From: Paulinella micropora | Taxonomy: Eukaryota > Cercozoa > Imbricatea > Euglyphida > Paulinellidae | Length of the DNA: 64,000 bases | Assembly: GCA_019918135.1 (NCBI GenBank) | Contig: WBZZ01003686.1 | Span: 42,501 to 106,500 of the forward strand | Reading direction: 5' to 3' | In this document: in pieces, positions 10,418 through 21,496 of the stretch | Layout: every line of letters begins with the position of its first letter | Numbering within the stretch: the first letter of the stretch is position 1 | Program-made: the position numbers and the translations under genes | Notes under the pieces: model-generated | Seen by the model: only the letters and a program-made list of their open reading frames with translations | Database searches by the model: none | What the model was told of the DNA's origin: nothing

Positions 10418-11350
10418 TTGAAGGTCTACACTGACGCTAACCACATCCCAGACGATGTGACCTGGGAAGGCATTCTGAGTGGTCGAGTCCTTACCAGTGG
10501 ACTAGCCTACCGTCTTGGCATGACCCCTCTTCTGCCCTTCCAGAGCGGAGAAGTCGGACTCTATGACGAAGAAATGCCGACCCCTGACCGCGCCAATACT
10601 ACTTCAAAGCTAACTGACAAACGGACAAGGGAGGAACCGCCTTCTGACGCCCCTGCCGCGACTATCTCCCCCGAATTCATTCAGGGCCATCATGACCCCT
10701 GCATGAAGGCCACCATTACCTTTGAGGACCAAATACCACCGAAGGCGGCCTTCTGAAGACGCGAAGACAGCACCACGTTGATCCTACCGAGGAACGCCAT
10801 CAATGCTGTCAAGAAACCCGGTGGGTGGCTCACAGATGACATCATTCACGTCTGCCTCTCTGATCTTGAGGAGGAAGCACGGATACATGGTGCCCTTATT
10901 ATCGGCCCCAACCTGTCCTGGAATCTTCATACCAAGGACGAGTACTTCCTCCTCAGAACCCTGGGAAATAAGCCCATCAACCAACGCTACCATCATCTTC
11001 TCATACCGGTTAATGTCGCAAACATTCACTAGTTCTTCATGATGATCTCCGTCACTCTAACACGACAAGGGCCTGGACGGGTATGTGGGCCGGAAGACCT
11101 CAAGCTTGGCGACCAGGCTACCAGATCGAAGCCACTAATCCTCATCTTTGACTCCCTCCCATCCTGCACGGCGGGACAGAAGTTCGACATCCCCACTGAG
11201 ATGATCAACGCCTGGAGCGACAACCTACGCAAGGTCAGCTTCCTCAAGCAAGATTCCACCACGAGGTACAGTTCCCGTCCCGGAGCAGGAGGAAGAATCT
11301 GGGACATGTGGCCTCCATACGCTCTTCCACAGGACACGAGCAGCAAGTAA
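10418..11350 (+). pseudogene. C48 (Ulp1/SENP)-like cysteine protease region of segment D
   Basis: The fragment GGWLTDDIIHVCLSDLEEEA resembles the W-L-x-D/N-x-x-I motif of Ulp1-type SUMO proteases. It is followed by LLIPVNVANIH (compare IPIHL..HW) and LILIFDSLP (compare the catalytic-Asp YYDSL). Such proteases occur in host deSUMOylases and in several transposon classes. The region is a fossil, interrupted more than once. Assignment rests on motif order only. Confidence 0.4.
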
Positions 11351-13503
11351 CCCACAGGGCCTTCAGATGGGTGGTATTAAATTGACCAGACTGACTGGGA
11401 CTCCAAGGCAACAGAGCTTGAACATATCCTACCGGACCTTCAATCGGAAAGGAAACGACTGTACCAATACCTGATAGGACGAGCCAAATGCAAGAAACGC
11501 ATCCACCGAGAGAATGACTCCGATGCGGGGGAGGAGACCATCAGCGAAAGGAAAAAGAAAGGCGCAAGACATGGGAAAACCAGTGCGACCACCAACACTG
11601 GCAATACACGGGACGCGGCCCAACAGGACAACCTTCCGGTGCCGACACACCAGATTACGTCCCCTACGGTACCCTTCAGCGACCCGAACGCCCGCACTGA
11701 TCCAGAGATACCCAACGAGGACGGGAGCGATCCAACGACACAACAGCCACCAAGACAAATAAAGGGCACCCCACCTCCATACATTCCTACAAAGGAGGAG
11801 ACGGTGAAGGAGGAGAAGCAACAACAAAGGATCACGCTTGCTACAACCCTGCAAGATCCTTCTCGGTGGCACGAATGGATCAAGTTCTCACCGTTGGCAT
11901 GGAAGATGCTCACTAATAAGGCTCAAGAGTTCCAAGAAACATACCTGAGGGTGGCCCAAGCCACTGGTCACCACTGGTTGCGGCCCCTGACGGATCGTAC
12001 CTGCCCGGCCCACGCTGGACCCGTGGTCATCGACAAGAGCACACAGGACAAGCTGTGGCTCACAGCCCAACAGGATATCTACAGGCCAGGGAGCACCAGA
12101 TAACTGGAAGATGCATGGCGCATGGTCGAAGGCCGGACGACGGAGGAAGACCGGATATCCCATGGACCGGGAGGACAAGACTGGAGACAAGGAGACGCAA
12201 CAAAGAGGACGACGGGAATGGGTTCTGAGGAACCCCACATTGTATCAGTTCCATCTTCAAACAGCGCACTCTGCCCACGCGGAAAGAATGGACATGACAG
12301 CTCACCGAACCTTTGGTAAGCTACTGGAAAAGACACGTATGTCCCAGGCATGCCTTAATCGACGAAGACGCTTCCTCCAGACCCATAACCTCCCGCCCCC
12401 CTGGATTCCGGCAGTACGTCCGTGATCTATAAGTTGGCAGCAGAAGCGGGATATCGTAGCCCACTCAGCTCAGAGTCGGACGAGGAGAACCCCACGCTCG
12501 ACTCTGCCCCCCCCCCCCCCCCCCGAGTCCAGCGGACACCACACCAGACCTCGGCACAACGGAATCGTCGGGACCTCGGGATATCCGGACCAGCCAGGAC
12601 GAACCACCCATGACGGACACGGCGAAGGATGAAACGTCCCAGAGACCGGCAACTGCACACTCGTCGTGCTCCGATAACAAGACCTCCGAGCCCCCACCAA
12701 CACAACAACCCCTCCAGAGGACAAAGGGAACTCTTCCATACTGACAGCAACCCTGGGTACCAATAAGAGTCAGGCATTACCGGATGTAGGAAGCGCCGCG
12801 GATCCTACCAAGCCCACTCCCACAAGTACCCTCCAGGATCTTGACTTGGAAGACATGGTAGATTCAGAAGAACTACGGCAGGCCGAGACACAGCCGCCCC
12901 TTACCGCAGCAGAGGAAGCTGACGTCCTTCACGACATGGAAGAGGTAGACAATGCCAACGTGCCCCAGGAGGAGGCCTTTGAGGGAAAAAGCGACATACC
13001 CAGCGCCCCCCCACCGGACAATTGTTTAGACCAACACCCCCCACCTGAGACGACCACTACCCACGAAATCTAGGGCAACGCGGACACTACTGATCCTCGA
13101 TGCATAGAACGGGGGAAGCACGATGCCCTACCGTCCACCTCCTCGGACCCCCACGATCCCCCCTCTTCATCCTCCTCGGCTTCCTCTCTTCCGCCCTCCT
13201 TACCCCCTTTTACTACTCCCGGCCCATCCATGCGTTCTGACCCCTCCTCTCTCTCTTCGCCCTCGGGTCCTCCACCCCAGTCATCCTCCATCCCCCCCTC
13301 CTTCCCCTCTTCCGTGAACCTGACGGACCCTTGCGGAGCCCAATGCAGCGGGAACGACCAACAGATCCTGGCCATCAGCCTGCATACCCTCCCCTCATCC
13401 ACCCAGACAACGGACGAGAAGCAACTGACCCCCCTCAAGGACTAGGCTCCTCTCCACCTACCCAAGACTGACCCACCAATTCCAGTACCATCCCCAGGGG
13501 AAC

Positions 13504-14780
13504 GTGACCCGCAAGGAACGATCCGACGGGAAGCACAGACACACCCAGGCGGACGAGACAAACGGCAAGTGCGGACCGAGAAGCCTAGAAGGGAATTACT
13601 CTCCAACCGTCCCATCTCAAAAGATGATCGCCCTCTACTGCGCGACAGTCGACATAGCCGGACCACCCCAAAGTCAGAAGGAAGCGCACCTAGACGACTA
13701 TCATCTGGCTCATCCTCTAGCAAACACTTCCCCCGCCAAAGACGAGATAGATCCTCCTTCAGGGAGCGAAGACGCTTAAAAAGGAAACCATGCACGGTCA
13801 CTGTCCCAAACACGCGGACGGAGCCGCTCCAAACCCCGATCGCACACACGTAGATCCTCGACTACCCAACGGACTGACAGCAGCCGGATGGCCAACCGAC
13901 CAACCGAGAAGCTATGGGACCTACAGCGGCGTATGGGGAGCGGGAACAAGAGTCGCGACCGTAGCGACTGCCCTTCTGAGAAACGGGAGACCAGTACGCA
14001 TGGGATCCGACCCATTGAATCTCCTTCCGGAGGAAAGCGACCCATCCAGGAAGGTGCTAGCCCTTCCTCCAAGACACGCAAACGCAAACGGTCCCCCAAT
14101 TGCAACCGAGAACCACAGCAACGACTCACGCCAGACCCGGAGACCCCAGAGCCACTCCGCCAATCGTCACCCGAAAGGCGAAGATCAGGATCTCCAAGGC
14201 CACGCCGAGATACGCATACGCCGGAACGACGACGAAGGTCACCGAGGCCTACTTCCCGCGGAACAAGAAAGGATGGAAACAGCAGCAGTTCCAGCAAGGA
14301 ACAACAGTCACCACCTAAGCACAAGCCGCGGACTTCAAGACGCCGACGGGATACTCACACCCGGCCAAGACGCAGCAGTGAGTCCCGACGACCATGCCCC
14401 GCGGAACAAATCAGAGGAGCAGCAGTGAGAACCCTGACAGAGACAATCGCCAACAGGAGACAGGCACACCTCCTCGTCAGGGGACACCGACCCAAGCCAT
14501 CACGACCTTCCCGTCAGCCCGCCCACGGACCCGATCGCCCGAGTCCCCACCACGCCGACGCACCTCCCCTAGCACGATGACCCTGTCGACAAAGCGGTCT
14601 CGAACGCCGGATAAGCGAGACACGCCGATTCCAGAATCTGGGAGGAAGGGTAACCCACCGGAACGCAACCGCAGCATTTCACCGCCGCCCCCCCCCCCCC
14701 CTGGGAAGACCAACCTACGTACCAAGTTCCCGAAAGGGGTGGGACGCGGGGATATCCGGCTGGCTTTCCCTTTGGACTGA
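13504..14780 (+). other. Ser/Arg/Pro-rich low-complexity part of segment D
   Basis: All three plus frames here give Arg/Ser/Pro-rich translations (e.g. RRSGSPRPRRDTHTPERRRR). The true frame is uncertain, and composition rather than homology drives the long frames. It may encode an RS-like tail of the element's protein. Confidence 0.3.
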
Positions 14781-16855
14781 GGAGGTTCTGTATTGACCTG
14801 TGTGATTGTGACACCTATCCTAACTTCTGGGGTCCAAACAAGCCGCTGGTGGACCCCCTGGCGGATGCCCAAGTCCCGTGGGGAACACCTCCGGTGGGAA
14901 AGATAATCCAGATCGGACAACAATGGGCAAGAGACGAACTCATGCGAAAGGTGGACCTCCCGACCTTCCACTCACAAGGATGCTCCTTGACACCTGAGCT
15001 CTACGCCCAGATCTATCACTTGCTACGGAGATTCATCCGGGGCAGCGTTGCATGGGTGGATCGGGTCTCAGCAGGAGACACACGAAGACGCCTGGCCCTC
15101 CAGGCTATTAACGATTGGATCGAGACTCATGCTTATAACAACACTGATCCGCCCCCCCCCCCCCCCCCCCCAAACAACTTCACGCAGCCCTCAAGGAAGG
15201 ATGGCTGGCGGCACTTCAGATGAAACCGAGCACGCTTATGTACCAAGAACAGCCGTGGGGCACGACAAAGGCGAGCCTTACCAGCTTTCAAAAGAAGAGG
15301 GTTGCCAAAAGCGAACGCCGAAGAAAGCGACGCCGGCGTGAACGAAAATCCAAGCACATGGAACCATCGCCCGGGGGAGACGCCCCCCCCCCCCCCCCCC
15401 CCCCCCCCCCGTGCCCAGAACGAACCTCCCCCAGAGGCGCCAGCACCACCTCCCAAGCCGTGCCCACAGACCAGTCGGGATCCATCTCTGTCCTTAACGG
15501 TCATCCCGAACACTACGTCCAAGGCTCGACTGGACCGCGACACACATAGAAGAACCGCACCAGCACCTCTCCCTCCCAGCGGCCAAGAGGAGGAGCAGGC
15601 CACGAACCAAGACACAGACAGGACAACCAAGAAGGAAACGGCAAAAGGGCAGGAGGAAACGAAGGAGCAGAAGAGGCATGATCGAACTTATCTACGCCCG
15701 AATAGGGCAAGTCCCCCGACGATGAATGACGAACAGCCCTCTTCCATGTAACGGGTTTTTCCGACCAAGAGGAAAGCCCACCAAGAACGGGTCCCGTCAA
15801 ATATGCGGTTATACTGGAAGGGAACGATACGGCGACTCCCCGGAACCCCCTCCCTACTGGAACCTACACCCCCACCGCGGGAGGAGGAAGCGCGATGACA
15901 TTAAGCGCGCAAGAGATCCGAATCACCCATCAGGCCAGACAACTCGTGCGCCAACGACGACTTCACGATGACGACCAACCCTCAGCCGCCGCCCACGAGC
16001 AAGATCGGGAAGAGCGATCCGCGACCACGATAGCCCTACGGGAGGAGTCCCCTCAAAGCCCTACCAGACGGCAGGCATCCAGGAATCTGGGGAACCCGAC
16101 TATTAAAGATGAAGACTCCTATTCGGGTACTACGTTACCTGCTACCGGAAAGCGCCAACCGGCCGTCAAAGAAACTAAACAACCAGATAGGAACCTGATT
16201 CCATACCGGGGCATTCAGAATCAGAAAATAATACTGTTACATAATAAGATCTCTACAGTTATTAGCATCGTTCCCGAAACTGAGCTCCTACCTCCGGAAC
16301 TGGCTAATGGCCCGGCCGCCGAGGACTATGATCGACAGCCGAACCCACCTGGTCCAATCCATCATAACTAAGATAGGTGCCTTACGACCACCGACTAAGA
16401 ATGAATCCCCTCCCCTACACCCGGTCTCGATTTCGTGGGTCGCACAGGCCAAGACGCTTCAGCTTCTTGACCCCAACCTCACGCCAGGTAAGGCCGGCGA
16501 CGCGGGACTGGCCCTGCGTGGTTTCCTTCGCCTCCTCCAAAGCACCTGTATGCAGTTCCGACCTGCCACAGTGTCCGTGCACCGATGGCTTCCTAACATC
16601 GTTAAATCGACATCGTACGATTCCTGCCCTGAGACGGTTCAATCAGTTTCCTGGGGATTGCCTATCACCCTGTTCATAGACGAAGGAGACCCCCTCCCCT
16701 ATCACTATCACCGAGCTTCTCTGCAGATGGCGCACCCCCTACCACTTCTCATCTCCCAACCCCTGCAGGAGATGCGGCTCCCTTTCATCCTCCATCCAAA
16801 GGCTCCTGGGCGATCATGCAGAATGCTGATACTGGAGGTGATCCGACCGCAAGGG

Positions 16856-17588
16856 CTATATAAATATAGTAGTACAAAAAATGCTTGGGAGGGGGGGTAC
16901 CTTTGGGTGAAATAAAACCTGTAGTCCGCGGCAAAACACATTGCCTTTTTTAGTGCACGGGAAATCATATGTTTTTTGTGTCTGTGTGAAAATGACATTT
17001 GTTAGGTGCAAAAGGCAATACTCAGCGCTTTAGAGGCAGCACCCTCCAATGTCGCCAAAATGCACGGGTCGACGGGTGGGACCTGCTTCTACACGGGACA
17101 CGAAATCTATATAAATATAGCAATACTAGCCGAAAAATGCTTGGGAGGAGGGCTACCTTTGGGTGAAATAAAAACTGTAGTCCGCGGCAAAACACATTGC
17201 CTTTTTTAGTGCACGGGAAATCACATGCTCTTTTGTATATGGGAGCGTGAGAAAAGTACACAGATCTGTGGCAAAAAGGCAATAATTTGTGCACACCCCA
17301 GAACGGAGTGCACTTGATCTTGACGGGTTTTCCTGCGCAAAAAAAATCTTAAGGTATGCTGGTGGAGAGGGTCAAGGGTGCTGGGGGGCACGCAGCCCCT
17401 CCCCCCTCGCGCCGGAGGCACCTCCATTTGCATATTGTATTGACTCTACCCCTTTTATGCTTACAAGGGAACTTGAAAGGGGAGGATGCCTCTCTCAACC
17501 GCTGCTCACAAAACTCAAAGGATTATCTGTGCTCCCCGGGGGGTTCAAATGGAGGGGGAGGGGGGTGCGCAATCGGTGCCACGGGCAG

Positions 17589-17629
<41 letters not shown>

Positions 17630-17833
17630 GGACCGTGCATAAACGGAGAACACACTAGTGGAGAGAAAAAACATTTTTTTGCTTTTGTGAGTATTATTAA
17701 AAAGTTTTTACACTGTCTGAAAGCTGACGATTGCGCGTGCGGAAACACATTGAAAAGAGCTTTTCCTTGCGATTTCTGTGCCCATGCATATTTTGACTGT
17801 AAAGTGAGCTGAGGCTTCATACGCGCTGCCAAC

Positions 17834-17875
<42 letters not shown>

Positions 17876-18107
17876 CTTTTTGTTTTTTGTGAACATTGCC
17901 GACAAGCAGGCGCAAGCAGTGAGCCAGGCAGGCGACAGCCTCTTTGACACAATGCAGGGCGACTGATATGACCCGGGGGAGGGGGGGGGGGGGGGTGGTG
18001 GTGGGGGATGGGGGGTTGCTCTATGAGCCCACTGTCACTTTTCTTTTTGAGGGGGCAGTGCGGCCGTCCTGCGTTTAGGCAAAAATTAAAATATTTTTTT
18101 TGGCGTC
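16856..18107 (+). repeat. Repeat block C', right copy
   Basis: Direct repeat of 9125-10363. It begins CTATATAAATATAG inside the first 245-bp unit, holds the second unit and the same tail with (AG)n tracts, and ends GGCGTC at 18107. It continues without a break into inverted cassette A' (ACAAAAGTCGACC), which appears to be the undisturbed arrangement. Confidence 0.85.
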
Positions 18108-18341
18108 ACAAAAGTCGACCGGTTCCCGGTGCCCTAAAGCTTGCCTAGTCAAACTCGAAGGGTGACACACACACACGTGAGGTCTGCTCTTTTTATTCAG
18201 CAAGCAAACGCTTTGCTTTTTCAGCGTGCTGGCTGCGCGCGCGTGTCCATGTCGCAGTTGTAACATACCTTTTCGCGGTCTGGCAAAAGACTTACTAATA
18301 CTATGCTGGCACCTGCACGTAAGGGGGAGGTTTGTGACACT

Positions 18342-18355
18342 TCCCCTCAAGGGGA
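18342..18355 (-). terminator. Palindromic hairpin after MYND-like gene
   Basis: TCCCCTCAAGGGGA lies immediately downstream of the stop codon of the minus-strand gene at 18356-18931, matching 7201-7214. The 6-bp stem is perfect. Confidence 0.4.
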
Positions 18356-18931
18356 CTAGCCCCGCCAGCGTCCTATGCCGTGCCAGAGCAAGTTCACGTC
18401 TCCGAGCAAAAACCTCGGTGCCCGCGAGTACGCCTCTGCTTGCATGCACTCGAAACCCCCTGCCTGGTTGAAAAGGCGGCCGGCGTACTGAATCTTGGCT
18501 CGGCACGCGTCCCACACGGTCTCCGCCCGCGTGCGCTTGTAGTCTTCTGGCAGGTCTGCACGCACCGGGTCCAGCCTCACCAAGTCGAGGGCCGCCTCAA
18601 GCAAAAACGCTCGCCCTAGAATCGCGGGGCGCTTCGGTGGCGAGGGGTACATGTGACGCAGAATCAAGTAACTGCTAGGCAAGCCAAGTGCCACTGCTTC
18701 ACACACAGCACGGTTCCCTACCGATTTGCAGCTGCGTTTGTGCCCCCCCTGGTGCCAGTGCTTTTTTTGGCAGTCCTGGCGGCCACATGTGCGCAGTTTT
18801 TCGCCACCCGCTTCGGCGCGCCCACAATCTGCACAGGTTAGTTGGTACAACTGCAAAATCGGCGGCAGAGTCTGGCGCGCATCTGACACTGTGTGGACGA
18901 CGCCCGCACCAGGTTTTGCTTGCTCGCTCAT
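18356..18931 (-). CDS. MYND-like zinc-finger protein
   Basis: A 191-residue intronless frame. From the ATG at 18931, the motif CADC (residues 33-36) is followed by C49, C54-QKKHW, H64 and C68. This matches the outer half and C-terminal half of a MYND finger (CxxC...CQxxxWxxHxxxC), but the middle CxxC pair is not evident, so it is a reduced or variant MYND. MYND fingers bind proline-rich peptides and often sit in chromatin or signalling proteins. The remaining 120 residues (LPSSYLILRHMYPS...FLLGDVNLLWHGIGRWRG) match no domain I recognise. A GTG three codons upstream could extend the frame; the ATG is preferred. It lies tail-to-head with the nuclease gene on the same strand, about 1.1 kb upstream, with a hairpin at its stop. 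Confidence 0.65.
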   Translation of the reverse strand: MSEQAKPGAGVVHTVSDARQTLPPILQLYQLTCADCGRAEAGGEKLRTCGRQDCQKKHWHQGGHKRSCKSVGNRAVCEAVALGLPSSYLILRHMYPSPPKRPAILGRAFLLEAALDLVRLDPVRADLPEDYKRTRAETVWDACRAKIQYAGRLFNQAGGFECMQAEAYSRAPRFLLGDVNLLWHGIGRWRG

Positions 18932-20055
18932 TTTGTCCACCTTGGTGGGTGGGGGGGCAGAGGAGGATTTTTAGAGACACTACTCCAGGGGGCAGACAAT
19001 CTGTTTTTTTAATGTCAGGGGAAGCAAATTAGAAAAAAGAGGGGGGGGGGGGGGGGGGCCACTGCCACACGGGCGCAAAGACACAGAACGACACACACAC
19101 ACATACACACACAAACACACAGAACGATACACATACACAGAACGATGAACACACACAGAACGATACATACACAGAACGATACACACACACAGAACGATAC
19201 ACACACATAACGATACACACAGAACGATACACACATAACGATACACAGGGGGGGGGGGGGGGGGGCGCCACGCGCGAAACGGGCTAGGCACCCTCCCCTC
19301 CCCTTCCCCCCCCCCCCCCCCCCCCCACCCCACACACACACTCTACTACTGGCACACCCCTCTGCCCACCACTTTGCCCAAGGGGAAAGCAACAAAAGAA
19401 GCCCCCCCCCACCCCCTCCCCTTCCCCCCTCCTCTTTCCCCTCCCTCTCCCCCCAGCCCTTCCCCTCTTCTGGAGCAAAAAGAAATCGGGGGAGGGAAAA
19501 GGGGGGGGGGGGGGGGGAGAGGGCGCCCCTCCCCTCTTAAAACTTTGTGTGTGAGGGGTGCGCTCCCCCCCCTCTTTAAAACTTCTCAGGGGGGGGGGGG
19601 GGCTCTCCTCGCAGTCGTTTCAGGGAAAACTTCTCGTGGTATGAACTGACATTCCGTAAGACATAGTCGCCCTTCGAAAAAATGCAGAAGTTTGTACAGA
19701 GATTACGGCGACTAAAAACGTTCCCCCCCCTCCCCCACACACACACACACAGCTGCACAGACACCCTGCGCCCCCCCCCCCCCCTTTCTATAGCAGGGCC
19801 ACGCGTTCTTTCCTTCTTTTTTATTCTTAAACTAATTGTCTCCCCCCCAAGAAACTGTGATTCGCATCTTGGTTATGGCAGCAGAAAATGCAGGGCACTA
19901 TGCTATCACGACCTCTCCTTCCATCTTTCTCTCTCCGCGCTCTATGAGAAAACCCCCCTGAGCGAGTTTGTATCATTAGTAGACCCCCTAGGATTTGACG
20001 TCTCATCGGCCGAAGTCTTTAGCCGGGACAGCACTACAAAGCTTTAGATGGATGG
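18932..20055. other. Cassette A' spacer with low-complexity tracts
   Basis: Mirror of 5504-6624: an ACACAGAACGATACAC-type degenerate repeat (about 19080-19245), poly-G and poly-C runs. No convincing gene. Confidence 0.5.
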
Positions 20056-21156
20056 TTATTTTCCTGGGTATGCCCACTTCAATATTCCGTCTTCCTCTGC
20101 CGTACGGACGCGTGATGGAGAGGGAGGGAGAAGGGATGGGGAGGAGCTGCTTTCTGCGTCCCACCTCCAGCTCAAGCTAGCGGGCTGCCCATGCCTAGCG
20201 CCCGGTGTGTACGTCAAGACCGGCATCACGGCCGCCTCGTCGTCAGAAAGCCACGAGGGCAGTTCCCCTTTGAGCAGCGGTTTTTGCACGCGCTCGATCG
20301 AAGGTTTGCGGCCCAGCTTGCGCTCCATGGCCTCGTACACCTTGCGCCCGCGTCTTGCTTGCAAGGCCAGCTCGGCTGTGCGCTGTTTTTCCTCCCGAGC
20401 TGGCATTGTCTCAAACGCGGCCCGTCTTTGTTCAGCGCAAGCAACGCACTCTGCCTGTGGTCTCCAGCAGCTGACAATATTCAGCTCATAACCCCCACCT
20501 GCGTCTTTGTGCAAGGCTTGGCTAAAACTAACCTCCAAGCCTGCTATTTGTGGGAATTTGTAACAGGCCTTCCAGTGCTTTGCCTCCTTGCGACTATTGG
20601 CTAGGACCTCAACAAAAGCAACGGGTTCTCCGCGCCCATCCAATACGGTCACGTCGGGCTTAAACCTGGCCTCCTCGAGCGCCAGCCCGAATCGCCCCCG
20701 GGCTAGTGGACCCAGAGCACTTTCCAGCATGACACTGCAGCCCCCAAAGCTTTGCTTCCGACTTTGGCGGCAGGCCCGGGCGCAACGGCACAAGGGCCAT
20801 AGAAATGTTATCTTGGACAGTTTGGCCTGGATGAACGCCATTGCTAGCAGACGTTTGAGCCCCTCTCCCGCGTGAGTTCTAGTGTCGTCCCCGTCCGGTG
20901 GCTCTAGGTGTCTGAAGTGTGAGCGCTTTTTGCCGTCGGTGGAGGCGCGCACCAAAATCAACTGCTTCTTGCAATGCGGGCAAGAGAGTTTGTCTCCCCA
21001 TAGATCCTGGTTCGACAGCGCTTTCTGTGCTGTCACGAGACGGTCGGGCTCGGCACCTTTGTCCCATACGAGACACGCCAGCGGTACTAGTAAACCGTGC
21101 GCATCCACGGAAAGTAACTCCGGGGCCTCCGTCGCTAGAAAGCGTCGCAGATCCAT
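20056..21156 (-). CDS. CoiA-like PD-(D/E)XK nuclease, full-length copy
   Basis: A 366-residue frame from the ATG at 21156 (MDLRRFLATE). Visible in order: a zinc-like pair C59-PH-C62; HFRH at 80-83; an H95..E98..K101 helix; E145; and a nuclease core with PDVTVL (D168) and FVEVL (E183). CxxC, HFxH, a conserved H/E/K helix and D...E core are the layout of CoiA-like nucleases, a PD-(D/E)XK branch found in bacterial competence loci, phages and large DNA viruses. The C-terminal 170 residues are charged and ungapped, without a known domain. The frame stays open upstream only because a (GATA)n microsatellite lacks stops; that extension is not credible. Rare in eukaryotic chromosomes, so transfer is suspected. 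Confidence 0.6.
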   Translation of the reverse strand: MDLRRFLATEAPELLSVDAHGLLVPLACLVWDKGAEPDRLVTAQKALSNQDLWGDKLSCPHCKKQLILVRASTDGKKRSHFRHLEPPDGDDTRTHAGEGLKRLLAMAFIQAKLSKITFLWPLCRCARACRQSRKQSFGGCSVMLESALGPLARGRFGLALEEARFKPDVTVLDGRGEPVAFVEVLANSRKEAKHWKACYKFPQIAGLEVSFSQALHKDAGGGYELNIVSCWRPQAECVACAEQRRAAFETMPAREEKQRTAELALQARRGRKVYEAMERKLGRKPSIERVQKPLLKGELPSWLSDDEAAVMPVLTYTPGARHGQPASLSWRWDAESSSSPSLLPPSPSRVRTAEEDGILKWAYPGK

Positions 21157-21214
21157 TCGCGCTATGTATGTATGTATGTATGTATGTATGTATGTATGTA
21201 TGTATATATATATA

Positions 21215-21258
<44 letters not shown>

Positions 21259-21261
21259 GCT

Positions 21262-21308
<47 letters not shown>

Positions 21309-21435
21309 GTAGGTAGGTAGGTAGGTAGATAGATAGATAGATGAAGAGAATAGAATAGAATAGAATAGAACAGAACAGAACAGAATGGAACAGAATAGAA
21401 TAGAATAGAATAGAATGGAATAGAATGGAATAGAT

Positions 21436-21480
<45 letters not shown>

Positions 21481-21496
21481 GGATAGATAGATAAAG
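21157..21496. repeat. (GTAT)n, (GATA)n and (GAATA)n microsatellite block
   Basis: GTAT units abut the nuclease start codon (21164-21205), followed by long GATA/GGTA tracts and an AGAATAGAAT/AGAACAGAAC block (about 21340-21435). It sits where a promoter for the nuclease gene should be. Confidence 0.9.

Larger units (their letters stand above)
10364..16855 (+). mobile_element. Segment D: decayed mobile element of unknown class with C48-like protease region
   Basis: About 6.5 kb between direct repeats C and C'. The plus strand carries a chain of medium-length frames of consistent composition: a C48/Ulp1-like protease region near the left end, acidic and Ser/Arg/Pro-rich regions in the middle (about 11.5-15.8 kb), and conserved-looking globular frames at 14849-15223 and 16307-16855. 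No reverse transcriptase, transposase or capsid motif was recognised. The reading is interrupted many times, so this is treated as a fossil. Flanking by direct repeats could suggest long terminal repeats, but C also exists joined to cassette A', so C is more likely pre-existing sequence. Confidence 0.45.
18108..20898 (-). repeat. Cassette A', right copy of the inverted duplication
   Basis: Reverse-complement copy of 4661-7447. Here both genes are open. Homology ends at CCGTCCGG (20898) within the nuclease gene, whose 5' part continues uniquely to 21156. The right copy is therefore the parental or better-preserved one. Confidence 0.9.

Noticed and set aside
9125-18107. C and C' as long terminal repeats of an LTR element containing D
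   Set aside because: C' is joined to cassette A' without a boundary and C starts with a partial tandem unit; no primer-binding site, polypurine tract or reverse transcriptase was seen.
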